NCBI GenBank assembly: GCA_014621425.1
Contig: JAANBB010000249.1
Span: 1 to 58,633 of the forward strand
Reading direction: 5' to 3'
DNA: 58,633 nucleotides
Source: Cylindrodendrum hubeiense
Lineage: Eukaryota > Ascomycota > Sordariomycetes > Hypocreales > Nectriaceae
Shown here: one piece after another, positions 46,267-57,187 of the stretch
How the letters are laid out: each line of letters starts with the position of its first letter
How positions within the stretch are numbered: position 1 is the first letter of the stretch
The notes under the pieces: model-generated
The model's database searches: none
What the model was told of the DNA's origin: nothing
The model's input: the letters and a program-made list of their open reading frames with translations, nothing else
Made by a program: the position numbers and the translations under genes

Positions 46267-48633
46267 TCAAGCCGCATTAGGAATGATGGCAATATCCAGG
46301 CCCTCTTTGTTGTCGCGGATCTTTACCTCGGCTGTCTCACCCATCTTCAATTCGCCCTTGATAATCTTATCTGCGAGGCCGTTGCTGATCTCATTGGTGA
46401 TGAGTCGGTGGAGCGGACGAGCACCAAACTTGGGGTCGTAGCCGCGCTCCGCAAGCCAGTCCTTGACGTCGTTGGCGACAGATAGGACTATGCGTCGGTC
46501 GTCGAGGCGCAGTTGCAGCTCCTTAAGGCGGATGTCGACGATGTCGCGAATGGCGCTGAGGGCCAGACGCTTAAAGACGATGAAGGAGTCGATGCGGTTT
46601 AGAAACTCGGGAGGATACGCGGACGCAACAACGTCCATGACAGCCTTGCGAGTCGAAGGGTCGATTTCACCATCCGGTGTCTCCTTGTAAGGCTGCAGGT
46701 GGTTTTGGCCGACAAGGATATCGGCACCCAGGTTGGAAGTCAGAACGATGATGGTGTTCTTGAAGTCGACTTTGTGGCCCTGGGCATCAGTGAGGTAACC
46801 CTCGTCGAGAACCTGCAGCAGCAAAGCAGAAATATCTCGGTGAGCCTTTTCAAACTCATCAAAGAGAAGAACCGCATACGGCTTGCGGCGAACTGCCTCG
46901 GTTAGCTGGCCAGCATCTTCGTAGCCGACGTAGCCGGAGGGAGCTCCGATGAGGCGTGAAATTGTGTGCTTCTCTTGAAACTCTGACATATCGAAGCGCA
47001 CTACCGCGGACTCGGTCGAGAAGAGAAAGCTAGCGAGTTTCTTGCAGAGTTCTGTCTTGCCCACTCCAGTAGGACCAAGGAAGAAGAACGACGCCAGGGG
47101 GCGGTTATCGCCGCTCAAGCCAGCTCGCTGAAGGCGGACTGCGTTGGACACAGCCTTGATGGCCTCGTCCTGACCTTTCACGGACTCGCGGAGACTGTCT
47201 TCCATGTGGACCAATTTCTCGATGTGTCCAGACGTCAGCTTGGTCACCGGAATGCCTGTGATTCGGGATACAACGTTGGCGATATCATCCGCGGTAACGG
47301 AGTCATGAATGAGAACATCGTCGTTGGACTGTTGGACCTCGCCCTCCTGCGGCAACTTCTGCTCCAATGTTGGGATGACACCGAATCTTAATTCAGATGC
47401 ACGGCCAAAATTTCCTTCTCGCTGGGCCTGTTCGAGTTCAAACTTGGCCTTGTCGAGGTCTTCTTGGACCTTCTTGACTGATTCAATCTCGGCCCTTTCC
47501 TTCTCCCACCGAGCATTCAACTCGGCGATCTCGTCGGCGTATTTCTGGAGATCCTTCTCTAGCTTCTCTCTTCGCTCCTTGCTTGCCACGTCGGTCTCTT
47601 TCCGAAGACTTTCGAGTTCGATTTGAATGGTCATGATCTTATGGTCAAGACGCATGATGTCCTCGGGCTTAGATTCGTGTTGGAGCTTCAGATGACTGGC
47701 TGCCTCATCCATCAGATCGATGGCCTTGTCTGGGAGAAAACGATCGGTGATGTAGCGGTTGGAGAGTGTTGCAGCAGCCACCAGGGCCCCGTCTGCAATC
47801 CTAACACCATGGTGGACTTCGTACTTGTCTTTGATACCTCGAAGAATGCTGATAGTATCCTCAACAGTGGGTTCGCTGACGACAATGGGCTGGAATCTTC
47901 GGGCCAGCGCAACATCCTTCTCGATTTGACGATACTCGGTAAGAGTGGTTGCACCGCAACATTGCAACTCTCCTCGAGCGAGAGCGGGCTTCAGAAGGTT
48001 GGAGGCGTCGATGGAACCTTCGGCTTTGCCCAGCCCGAGCAGGGTGTGTAGTTCGTCAATGAACAGAATGACCTCGCCCTCTGCCTTCTCCACCTCGCTG
48101 AGCACTTTCTTCAGCCTCTCCTCAAAGTCGCCTCGGAATTTGGCACCGGCAATGAGTGCTCCAAGATCCAAGCTGATGACCCTTTTGTTTTTGACACTCT
48201 CAGGGACATCGCCACGGACAATCCGCAGCGCTAGTCCCTCGAGGATAGCCGTCTTTCCTGTTCCTGCATTACCGATCAGAACAGGGTTGTTCTTCGTACG
48301 GCGTGACAAAATCTGAATGGTCCTCTGGATCTCGGCATCTCTTCCAATCACGGGATCCAGCTTTCCATCTTTTGCTCTTGCAGTCAGGTCGATGCCGAAT
48401 TGTTCCAGAGCCGGCTTCTCTTCCTCACCACCACCCATGTCCATCCGGTGGGTTCCACCGGGCGGGTGAGGCCGTCCATTTGCATAGGTCCGGACAGCAA
48501 GGCTTGGGATCAATCTCAATGCTGTTGGGCGGACAGTCTGTGTTGCTAAGAGTCGTGTAAGTGGCCGGAGTGATCGGGTCGGTGCCACAGCAAGTCGCTG
48601 GGCTGACGTAATTAATTGTCTTCGTGCCTGCAT
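46267..48633 (-). CDS. hsp78: Mitochondrial ClpB-type disaggregase Hsp78
   Basis: Single-exon gene of 788 aa. Hsp78 is the hexameric AAA+ disaggregase of the mitochondrial matrix, working with mtHsp70. An arginine-rich, acid-free N-terminus (about 1-50) is a clear targeting sequence, and, as usual for Hsp78, the bacterial ClpB N-domain is missing. NBD1 has Walker A GNAGTGKT (121-128) and Walker B VILFIDE (188-194). A middle coiled-coil domain (about 320-430) follows. NBD2 has Walker A GPTGVGKT (520-527) and Walker B VLLFDE. The ClpB-type C-terminal domain holds [13 protein letters not shown], the sensor-2 arginine region. Gene length matches yeast Hsp78. It shares a short divergent promoter with eL6. 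Confidence 0.97.
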   Translation of the reverse strand: MQARRQLITSAQRLAVAPTRSLRPLTRLLATQTVRPTALRLIPSLAVRTYANGRPHPPGGTHRMDMGGGEEEKPALEQFGIDLTARAKDGKLDPVIGRDAEIQRTIQILSRRTKNNPVLIGNAGTGKTAILEGLALRIVRGDVPESVKNKRVISLDLGALIAGAKFRGDFEERLKKVLSEVEKAEGEVILFIDELHTLLGLGKAEGSIDASNLLKPALARGELQCCGATTLTEYRQIEKDVALARRFQPIVVSEPTVEDTISILRGIKDKYEVHHGVRIADGALVAAATLSNRYITDRFLPDKAIDLMDEAASHLKLQHESKPEDIMRLDHKIMTIQIELESLRKETDVASKERREKLEKDLQKYADEIAELNARWEKERAEIESVKKVQEDLDKAKFELEQAQREGNFGRASELRFGVIPTLEQKLPQEGEVQQSNDDVLIHDSVTADDIANVVSRITGIPVTKLTSGHIEKLVHMEDSLRESVKGQDEAIKAVSNAVRLQRAGLSGDNRPLASFFFLGPTGVGKTELCKKLASFLFSTESAVVRFDMSEFQEKHTISRLIGAPSGYVGYEDAGQLTEAVRRKPYAVLLFDEFEKAHRDISALLLQVLDEGYLTDAQGHKVDFKNTIIVLTSNLGADILVGQNHLQPYKETPDGEIDPSTRKAVMDVVASAYPPEFLNRIDSFIVFKRLALSAIRDIVDIRLKELQLRLDDRRIVLSVANDVKDWLAERGYDPKFGARPLHRLITNEISNGLADKIIKGELKMGETAEVKIRDNKEGLDIAIIPNAA

Positions 48634-48698
48634 GTTGGCGATTGGAGAATAAACATAGGAAAAAGAGAGACAGATTTGGTTATGGAAACAAAAGAGGA

Positions 48699-48718
48699 AG
48701 AATATTCAACGCAGGAAG
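48699..48718 (-). promoter_or_regulatory. Candidate heat-shock element, distal part gapped
   Basis: Reading 5-bp units: AGAAT, ATTCA, a mismatched unit, then GGAAG. That is three correct nGAAn/nTTCn units of four, the gapped form Hsf1 can bind. It lies about 65-85 bp upstream of the HSP78 ATG, probably in or near the leader. Confidence 0.45.
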
Positions 48719-48744
48719 GAAACTGCTGCTATATCAATATGGCG

Positions 48745-48754
48745 GGAAGCTTCA
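48745..48754 (-). promoter_or_regulatory. Candidate heat-shock dyad
   Basis: GGAAG followed by CTTCA makes a perfect two-unit inverted pair (GAAGCTTC core), about 115 bp upstream of the HSP78 ATG. The next unit is degenerate. Confidence 0.4.
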
Positions 48755-49012
48755 GCGAGAGGTCTCATGACGGCTGGAGCACTTTCTCGCACTTTCCGGC
48801 CCCCGCAGCTCCGAAAAATCCGTATCTTATCATCACGTGCGGGAAGCCCCATGTCCGGCCCACGGAGCGGCAACGGGTACGTACCGAGTACAGATTCGGT
48901 TAGCGCCAGAGGGTTCACATTTTGATTCCCACAAACTCGCTAGCGGCGCTCACAAAGAATTCTAACATTTCCGGGCGCATCATCACCAAGTGTCTTCCTT
49001 TCCTTATCACCC

Positions 49013-49022
49013 AACCCTAACC
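49013..49022 (+). promoter_or_regulatory. Telobox-like site before eL6
   Basis: AACCCTAACC, 21 bp before the eL6 ATG. Telobox-like AACCCTAA motifs are known in ribosomal protein promoters of many fungi. Its closeness to the ATG places it in the leader or at the start of transcription. Confidence 0.4.
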
Positions 49023-49042
49023 ACCAGCAGGAGAGTGTCACC

Positions 49043-49979
49043 ATGTCGACGAAGCCCACAACCAAGACGTTCGGGAAGTCGACCCGGGAGGTTCCCGCTC
49101 CCTCGGAGAAGGCCAAGAAGTGGTACAGCGCCGAAGATGATGCCGAGAGCAAGAAGGTGAGTCTTTGATGCTGCCTCGCAACGCACTTGACATACATCCA
49201 TTGGGGGCACGGATTGATCTGGGAACCGAATGGGAGTGGCTGCACGTTTGGGATCTCGCCGACGTGAAAGCCAGGACCTGGGATCAGGGCTCGCGAAGTC
49301 GGAGCCCAGACATTCGAACTCAGACAATACGCAACTCCAATGAGATGGCGATGGGCGTCGTGGACATTCCACAGAGGCTTCAGTGCTTCCAAACAGAACT
49401 CCTTATGCTGACAACTGGAAATCATAGGTCCGCAAGGCCGTCCGATCTTGGACTCCCCGCAAGTCCCTCGAGGCCGGCACTGTCCTCATCCTCCTCGCTG
49501 GCCGTTTCCGTGGCAAGCGTGTCGTTCTCCTGAAGACCCTTGACCAAGGTGTCCTTCTCGTCACCGGCCCCTTCAAGATCAACGGTGTCCCCCTCCGCCG
49601 AGTCAACTCCCGATACGTCATCGCCACTTCCTACAAGGTCGACATCTCCGGCCTCGATGAGAAGAAGATCGAGGAGATCTCTCAACCCAAGTACTTCACC
49701 GCTGAGAAGGCCAAGGACAAGGCTGGCGAGGAGGCCTTCTTCAAGCAGGGAGAGAAGCCCCAGGTATGATTTCTTGGAAACTGGAATTTTGTGTGTCCTT
49801 TGGTGACTGACTTTGTGGCCCCACAGAAGAAGGAGATCAACAGCAGCCGTGCTGCCGACCAGAAGGCCATCGACAAGGCCCTGATCGCCAACATCAAGAA
49901 GGTGGACCTGCTGGCTAGCTACCTCGGCAGCTCTTTCAGCTTGCGAAAGGGTGACAAGCCCCACGAGATGGCTTGGTAA
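49043..49979 (+). CDS. rpl6: 60S ribosomal protein eL6
   Basis: Three exons, 49043-49156, 49428-49763 and 49827-49979, give 200 aa. It is a structural protein of the large ribosomal subunit. Exon 1 encodes the basic N-terminal arm ([20 protein letters not shown]). Exon 2 holds the conserved SH3-like core: [46 protein letters not shown] and the KYF segment. Exon 3 ends with [26 protein letters not shown]. Intron 1 is long (271 nt) with a GCTGACAAC branch point, a usual trait of ribosomal protein genes; I looked for a box C/D snoRNA in it and found no convincing one. The start has the ideal context GTCACCATGTC. Confidence 0.96.
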
Positions 49980-50473
49980 ACATGTGCATCTTGCGCCGGG
50001 GCTGGGGGAGTACCAGGGTAGCGACGACGGGTTGTAGAACGGGAAGGGTCTCCGAAATGGGCTGGTTTGGCCAATTGCATTTGGAAGTCGACGGCATCGG
50101 TCACATTTTGGCGTCTGTAATCAGGTTTTACAGTCAAAAAACAAACGAGCATACAAAATCTACCAGGCTTCCGGTGAGAGGCTCTTATGATAAACAACCA
50201 TTCGGAGTATCCATCTTTTCCCGAGGTGAAAACAAAAAGCGAGCGACTCATGGGCACCCCTGGACCGGACTGGACTGGACATTAGGGCTGGATTTGGGAA
50301 GAAGATTCAAGAATGTGTGTCTCGGGCTGGCGGAATATCATCAACCCATGGTGGTGATGAAGCATTTTGTTGGGAATCGGGTCCGAAATAGCATCATGGC
50401 TTGTTTTCTTCTACTCTACAATATCTAGCCCTCCTTCATGATCATGAGTGCCAAACGTTCCCGTTTACTTTCC
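49980..50473. other. Convergent 3' region of eL6 and DPP III
   Basis: 494 bp with both 3' UTRs. No gene is seen; short open frames here are random. Confidence 0.4.
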
Positions 50474-53013
50474 TTACAAGTTCCTGTCCGCCCAGCTGTC
50501 AACCATGCCAGCGAGCGACGCCTCGTAGTGCTTGATCGAGACCTTGCCCGTAGCATCGTCCAGGTAGGTGTTGGCCTGGACGAACACCTTCCGGGGCTGC
50601 TTGTTGGCGAGGACAATGTCGCGGACCTTGGTGCCCCAGAAGTCGGGGTCAACAGTGGTCATGTGAACGTAGAAGTCCGTGCCGGTCTTGACATCAGCGG
50701 TGGACTTGTAGACGTGCAGCTTCTGCAGGTACTTGGCAACAGCTAGATAATTCGTGAGCATGACACCCTAGGACAGTGGAATTTAGGCAACGTACCATCG
50801 CGGCCTGCAGTAAGAATCTTAGAGCGGTCCAGCTTAATAGTTAGATCTGATAGATCACTCTCCTTGTAGTCGAGTTTGCAGAAATCATCCTCAGCCTCAA
50901 GGAAGCACTTAAGGATGGAGAAGCGGGCCTGGCTGTGAGCCTGGCCCCATTTCTGGCTTTTGGGATCCCACATCTCCAGGGAACCAAGACCAGAGCGGGC
51001 CATAGAGAGGTACGAGGCATAGAGGACGTCACCAGCCTCGCCGTTAATATCCTCAGATCCATCACCGAAACCGAAAATCTTCAGGACGGGGAATTCGCAG
51101 CTCAGGTACATGGCGACAAGCTCGGCCCGGCACTCCTCATACGAGGCAGCGATGCTACCGAATACGGAGCCCCATGTCTGGCCAGTCTTGTACCAGGTTG
51201 AGATGGGCTTGTTATCGACAGGGCTAACTGGGAGATTCTCCTTGTCGAAGTTGAAAGATCCGGGGGAGGTCTCCTGCAGGAGCTTACCGCAGCCATGGCC
51301 TAAGGCGAGTTAGCAGGAAAGTAAATATACTCAAATTTATGAAGCGTACCGGTGAGTTCGTGAAGACCGACTTGGACCTCGAAAGAGGCATCACGCTGCT
51401 TCTTGTAGACTTCAAGGTCTTCATCGCGGATGAAGGGAATCTTCTCGTTGGGGGCCTTGGCACTCAGGACGTTTCCAAGAGAAACGTTCTTGAAGCCCTC
51501 GGTTTGTCTGATATCATCGTAGTTGGGACTAAGTGTTGTGAGTCAGTAACATGAAAACAGGTGTATTATAACTCGGACGGCAACTTGAGTCGAGCCTAGA
51601 ATGAACATACATGTTGATGCCAGCAGGAATTCCAGAGCCTAGGAGCCAGTCAGTCCCATCACAGCTCAAACAAAGCGAGTTGTTTACCAGCAAAGGTTAG
51701 GACTTCCAACGAGGTGAAGTCAGGGGACAAGAACTTGTCCTTTTCGAACTCCTTGCCCCAGGGCAGGAGAGGAATTAGGCCGGGAGCTGCGGAAACAAGC
51801 TCGCCAAAGGCGCGGGTTCGCTCCACTAGAAGTCGTCAGTTGGTGCCACTTAGGCGAAGCAAGCAAATATTTAGCTTACTGTTGACCACTATAAAACTCG
51901 TTAGCAAATCATGCAGATATAACGTGTGAGAAAGGGGGCAACGAACTGGAAGCAAAGCCTTCCCACTCGCCACGAACACCGGCAGGATCTCGGTACGTCT
52001 CGATGAAACCGATGTTAGACTCGACCATAGGGCCTTTATCCTTGATCCAGTATCGCTGGCTGTCCTTGAACGCCTCCAGGGAACCAGTCTCGAAAGACTT
52101 GCTGTAAGCCGAGTGCATGTTCTTCTGCGTCTCGTTGTCCGCGTTCTCGCCAGCCTTGTTGATGTAGGCAGTGATGTTCTTCATCTCCTCGGCATAGTCT
52201 CCAAAGGTAAGCTTGATAGTCTTTCCCTTCAGGGCACCATCCTCGATAGTGAATTGAGTCTCCTTTCCTATGTCGCCACCTTGTGAGGGAACACTAGTCA
52301 CAGCAGAAGCAACCAGTATCTCAAAGTTGCCATCAGGCAGCTTTCGCAACCGGTTGTTCTCAGGAAGCTGTCCCTTGGACTCCATCCAGTCAGAGATAGC
52401 CTTGATCTCATCCTTGGTGATTTCTGAGGACTCGGGGTAGTAGGTGGTCATGTGGCCTTCATCCGGGTATCCCAAGTGCATGATAGCGGAGCTAGCGGCA
52501 CCAAAGATGGCGCCGTTGGTGGCCTCGTAGAACTTGGTAGCTTCAGGAGAGGTGGCCGCGAGAGCTGCCACACTCTTCTCGCTGCACCGGGGAATGAACT
52601 TGGAGTCACCGAAGCTCTTGTAGTTGCCGTTGTTGCCGAGGAACATGACAGCATACTCGAGGAACTGAGTGAGTTCAGACTCCTCGATGCCAGCCTTGGC
52701 ACCCAAAGCGTTCCAGTCGCCGCCACCAGACTTGTGGAGGGCTAGAATCAGGTCATAGATGGACTCAGACTCAGGGGAGATTTGTCGCAAGACAATTCTG
52801 GTGCCAGCAAAGGCGGCCCTGGCACTACGTTTAGCTACCGGTACGGGGACGAGGCTTGTGAGACGCTAGGGAGCAGGAAACAACATACTTGCTGATGAAG
52901 TGAGCATAGCGCTTCTGCTTGTCGGTCAAAGCCTCAAAGTGCTTCTCAATCTCGAGCCTGACAACCGAGGGGGGCTGATCGGCGAGGTAGTGGACCAGCT
53001 CGTTGGAGTTCAT
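50474..53013 (-). CDS. Dipeptidyl peptidase III (M49 zinc metallopeptidase)
   Basis: Eight exons: 53013-52889, 52818-51947, 51888-51880, 51825-51688, 51638-51611, 51528-51350, 51299-50796 and 50742-50474, giving 707 aa. DPP III releases dipeptides from the N-termini of short peptides, usually in the cytosol. The zinc motif HELTGH (447-452) is split by intron 6, and the third ligand is in EECRAE (505-510); both are at nearly the same positions as in the human enzyme. HELTGH has Thr where most members have Leu, still within HExxGH. Exon 3 is only 9 nt and exon 5 only 28 nt; both are needed for continuous homology (FASMVNMERT, then [16 protein letters not shown]). An in-frame ATG at 53166 would add a 51-residue mitochondrial-type presequence. 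The start at 53013 has the better context (A at -3). Confidence 0.94.
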
Positions 53014-53166
53014 GATTGCCGAGGTGGAAAATCTCTGATGAGTCTGTCGGAAAGACCTGGGGAAGTGAGGGACGCGACGGCGTGTTGGGATTGAGGGCTT
53101 GAAGGCTGCGATTCGGAGTGAAGGCAGTCTTCGAAGAATGAAAGACGGTGAGATTGGAGAAGGCAT
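53014..53166 (-). other. In-frame N-terminal extension of DPP III, possible mitochondrial presequence
   Basis: An upstream ATG at 53166 opens 51 additional codons without a stop. The extension has about a dozen basic residues (Arg/Lys/His), no acidic residues, hydrophobic faces (PSFILRRLPSLRIAAF) and a cleavage-like QRFSTSA just before the conserved MNSNEL start. The context of this ATG is weak (C at -3), which would allow leaky scanning to 53013. A further in-frame ATG at 53247 adds a non-targeting stretch. Confidence 0.5.
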
Positions 53167-56100
53167 GAGGGTCGGTTTACAGCGGCCGTCTGTCACTGCC
53201 GCCCAATCGATCTTGGGACCTTTGGACCTGCTGCCAAACGTGTCCATGAGACGCGGGGGACCTTTGGTGAGGCGCAGGCAGCAGATGCCTGTTACGGCTA
53301 GTGGCGGGTGTATTTCCCCCCGCCTTTGCGCCTCAGGCACAGGGTGGTGATGTCAGTTGTGGCGGGAGGGGGGACATGGGACAGACAGGGACGGAGCCTG
53401 CGCAAGACGACCATCTCTGGGTTGGGTTTCGAACAGGCAGCTGTGAATACTCATTACATGGGGATTATGCGAATTAGACTGATTCTCTGAGTGTTAGAAA
53501 CACAACTCGCCTCCAGTCCCTCGACACAATATTGCTCTGGTCGAGCGTAGGCCGCCCGCCCATGTGTCAGCTTGCGGACCGAGTATGTGCCAATCCGGTC
53601 GAGCCCCTCCAACGTGCAACAGCTCATGCCTCACTGGAACTCGATGGAAGTCAGTGGCGCCACTCTCAGCCACCTAAACGAGGGACCGTCGTCGGGGTGG
53701 CTTGTCGAGTTGCCAAATCGGGTTCACGAACCCGCCAACTTGCCGAACACATGGTGTGGTGTCGTACTTTTGCCTGATCCATGGCGATTCCCTAGCAATT
53801 AGCGGCCCATCACAAGCAGGGTCGGCTCGTAAAATTTGCGGCACGCTACGGCTGTCGCGGCAGCATGATACCTAGGTAGAAAGCCGGAGATACCAGAAGA
53901 TACATTAGGTTTGTGCGCTCAACCTCTACAGCTAAAGATATAGCACCGGTGGTCGAGTGGCCTATTTAACCTGGGGCCATTGATGATCTCGATCCATATT
54001 CTCAATCGATACTCTCAGTTGGTTGGAGCAACCTTATGAGTAGGATATCATTCGTAGGCCTTATACATCGGCTCCGGTGCAGGAAAAAAGGAAACCAAGC
54101 CCAGACAATCAGCAGTTAATATAGTATTCTGACACCTGTTTAGCATCTTAAGCTTACACCTTCTGAGTCAGCCTTTTGAGAAGGGTCATGTCACCCTTGG
54201 CTGGATCTATCTTGCATCTTACATCTCTAGCTCTAAAGTAGTAGCATAAGACGTGTCGGTATTAGGAAACTGTTAGTGCAGCATACTTCTTCCTCAGTGT
54301 AGCCCACTCGCCATGGTGATAACGAAGTTCCAACTCCCCTAATACTAAGTTCTTGGGCAAGATTTCACACTCTCTACATCTTGTACGTGGGCCAATGTCG
54401 AACCCAATTGCCCATCACTTGCAGAAGTGGACTTGAGATTTGACGGGCCGTGGGGAGACTCAGTGCCACGTCGGATTTGTCTTGGTCGCCTTCTTGTGTA
54501 CTCCAGTCAGCAGCTGGTCTGCGGATATTCCTACAGTATAGTTCGCTGGGTGGTACGATAATAAGCTTATTGTAAGGTTGACTAGAATATAATTTTATTG
54601 TGTCATCAATATGCAGTTGCGTCGCTTCCAGCGTCTCTGATGATCCAGTGTTGGCAATGATGACTCTTACAAGGGCGACACGAGCATAGTGACCTCAGGA
54701 GATAGAGCAGCCGTCCAACTCCAAGTCGGGTACGACATAAAAGTTCCGAGGAGCTCTCAGTCGCCCAAATGACTTGGCATTGGGATAGTCGCTTGAGACT
54801 TGCGGAGAACACAACGCCAAAGCACCCTTTGAAGAAAAGAGTGTCGATAGGATACGACTTGCAGCTTACACTTGACAATCACATGCTTCGTGCGTCTACC
54901 CTCGGCTTGTTTCACCTTCCAGGGTACTCAATCTCGAAGCAATGTTTGAGAATACTTCCTGATTAGACCCTCTTCGTACCCGTTATTCGTAGACGGCTTG
55001 GAGGGGCTCGGCGATCATGTGTCCCCTGACCACACCACCAGATGAGGAACCGCACCTAGGTGTATATGTGTAAGTAGACATACTTAAAACAGACCTGCGC
55101 TCAGATAGAGGCTAGACTGGGGAGGTTGGTGGCTCTTCAGCCTTCTCCAAATTATGAACCAAGTACCCAACACACAGATCTGCATCTCCTACAATCCGAA
55201 TCCATCTCAGATCTTGTCGATATCCTTCTAGGGTCACTCCTTGTGATATCCAAAGCGGCGAGGGGCTATGAACTGTGACTTGTCATCTCAGGCCAGATGT
55301 TGACGACTGGGTTAGCTGTTATCGGGAACTTCGGACCGGGTGAGCGCGGCCGAGAATCGCTCCGTCCGGGATAAATAAACTACCGCGAGATTTCTACGTG
55401 GACATTCTGCGTCTAGGATAACAATCCTCCCACTCACGCACCCGCGGGGTGTCCAGCGCTATACGGGCGCAAGGTACATTATTGATAAGTATTCGACGCA
55501 CTCGCATGCCGTGGGGCGGGAAAGGCACATCATATCATTAGAGCTGTCGGTCGGAAACAAAAGTGAGTCCCACCCGCACAGCGCCGCCTGGGCACACGAT
55601 GAGCAGCATACCAACCCGATGCCGCATACCGGGTGGATTGCCGAATGGGCCACAGGGCCACTAGCTGAGGATTAGTGCAAGGTTCAACTTCACCGCGTGA
55701 ATGCACGACAAGTCAGGAACGGTTGTAGACGGAGCAGCGGACCGCGGAACAAAGGTTCAGCAATGGGATCCACTGAGAGAGGGCATCACTGCGTGCTGAT
55801 TAGAGCCTGCAGCTGCGTGAGGAGAGTGCAATGGATACAACAGATTGACGGAGTTGCAATCAAGCCTGCTCTGCCTCAGTGAAACCCAAGCTTCGAAGGG
55901 AATCAAAGAACAGCACCCCAATGAATGAAGATGAGCAGTAGCGGTGTGGCTTTGACAAGGTGCCAATGCAGCATCTGGCAACAGAAGCAACAGGGGATGA
56001 AACTCGGCGAGCAAGGCGTGCTGCAAGCAAGCACTAGTATGGCCGACCGACGGTGTCGGAGTGTCCACCAAGGCGGAGTGTCCACCAACGCCCACTGAGC

Positions 56101-56355
56101 GAGCCATTGCTTCGGAATGTCGACATGCCAGCCGAACCGAATATCGAAGGGTGGGGAGTTGCTGTGGTTGGCTGGCTGGCCCAGGGGCTCCGGCCGGGGA
56201 AGCAGGAAAGGTCGACGGTGTGCTCGATGCTTACCTTGTTGGGAGGTGAATGTCCCGAGTGGTTGGCGATGCAATGGCCGGACTAGGTGGTTGTGGAGGA
56301 GATGGTGATGTGATGGGAGGGGCCTCTAGACGAATTGGGGGGAACAATTTTCCCA

Positions 56356-56390
56356 TCGTCCATCGTCCATCGTCCATCGTCCATTGCCAA
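56356..56390. repeat. CATCGTC tandem repeat
   Basis: Four to five copies of the 7-bp unit CATCGTC in the gene-free right end of the window. Confidence 0.9.
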
Positions 56391-56755
56391 ACAAACCCCG
56401 ACTGAGGCGATGAGCGACCAAAGGAGAGCTGCACGTACTTACCCCAACCTCGGTCTCCATCTTCCCTTCTCTATTCTCCGTTCTCCATTCTCTATTCTCT
56501 GTTTCATTTCCATTGTTGTAATTTGCGTCTCATTCATTCACCACTCATGGCCGAGCCAGACGATGAGGTCCGGTCAGCGTCCAGTGGAAACAGCCGGCTG
56601 TGCGCGGCTCTGTGGGGCACCTCCTCCGCCTGACCTCGAGAAATCTGCGACCCCCACGCTACACAGCACACCCATGCAGCTGAGCTCCACGCCCGGACGT
56701 AGCCTGGCTGGACAACGACTGTGACTTTTCTTCATTTTACGCCCCCAAGGATGCC

Positions 56756-56868
56756 AGTCAGTGGGTGCCACTGGGTGCCACTGGGTGCCACTGGGCCAGA
56801 GGATGCCAGAGGATGCCAGAGGGCGCTGAAGGGTGCTGCCAGAGGGTGCCAGAGGGCGCTGAAGGGTG
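56756..56868. repeat. Mixed 10-11 bp repeats (GGGTGCCACT, AGAGGATGCC)
   Basis: Three copies of GGGTGCCACT pass into AGAGGATGCC and AGAGGGCGCTGAAGGGTG units, the last present twice. It is a compound, partly duplicated minisatellite. Confidence 0.85.
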
Positions 56869-57145
56869 GGGTGGGGGTGTGTAACAACGACTCACGACTC
56901 CCACGCGCTCGTTTTCTGGTGAGACATTCCTCACTCTTCTCTGACTGGGGCCAGGGTGTATCCCCAACAGCGGGAGAGACTGCGGGGAGTGGGGAGGAAA
57001 TCGGATGCAGTACTGGTACGAATATGTACTCTGTAGGTAATTGCCCGGTCCCTGCCTCCTGTCTGCTCCGAGGAGGTCTGGCTGCCCGCCATTTCGTCAA
57101 TTGCTGTGTCCGTGTCTTGTTCTGTTTGGTGTGAGTTTTGCCGTG

Positions 57146-57187
57146 GACTCGTGGGCTCGTGGACTCGTGGGCTCGTGGACTCGTGGA
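57146..57187. repeat. 8-bp alternating repeat TGGACTCG/TGGGCTCG
   Basis: Five units that strictly alternate A and G at the fourth base, so the true period is 16 bp. Non-coding. Confidence 0.9.

Larger units (their letters stand above)
48634..49042. promoter_or_regulatory. Divergent promoter of HSP78 and eL6
   Basis: 409 bp between the two start codons. It contains two GAAnnTTC dyads (48700-48707 and 48746-48753) close to HSP78, a CACGTG box at 48834-48839 and a telobox-like AACCCTAACC at 49013-49022 close to eL6. The arrangement suggests separate regulation of the two genes from one short space. Confidence 0.65.

Noticed and set aside
49157..49427. snoRNA inside the long first intron of eL6.
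   Set aside because: There is a weak TTGATGC near the start and CTGA near the end, but the CTGA is the branch point and no clear C box, terminal stem or guide arrangement is visible.
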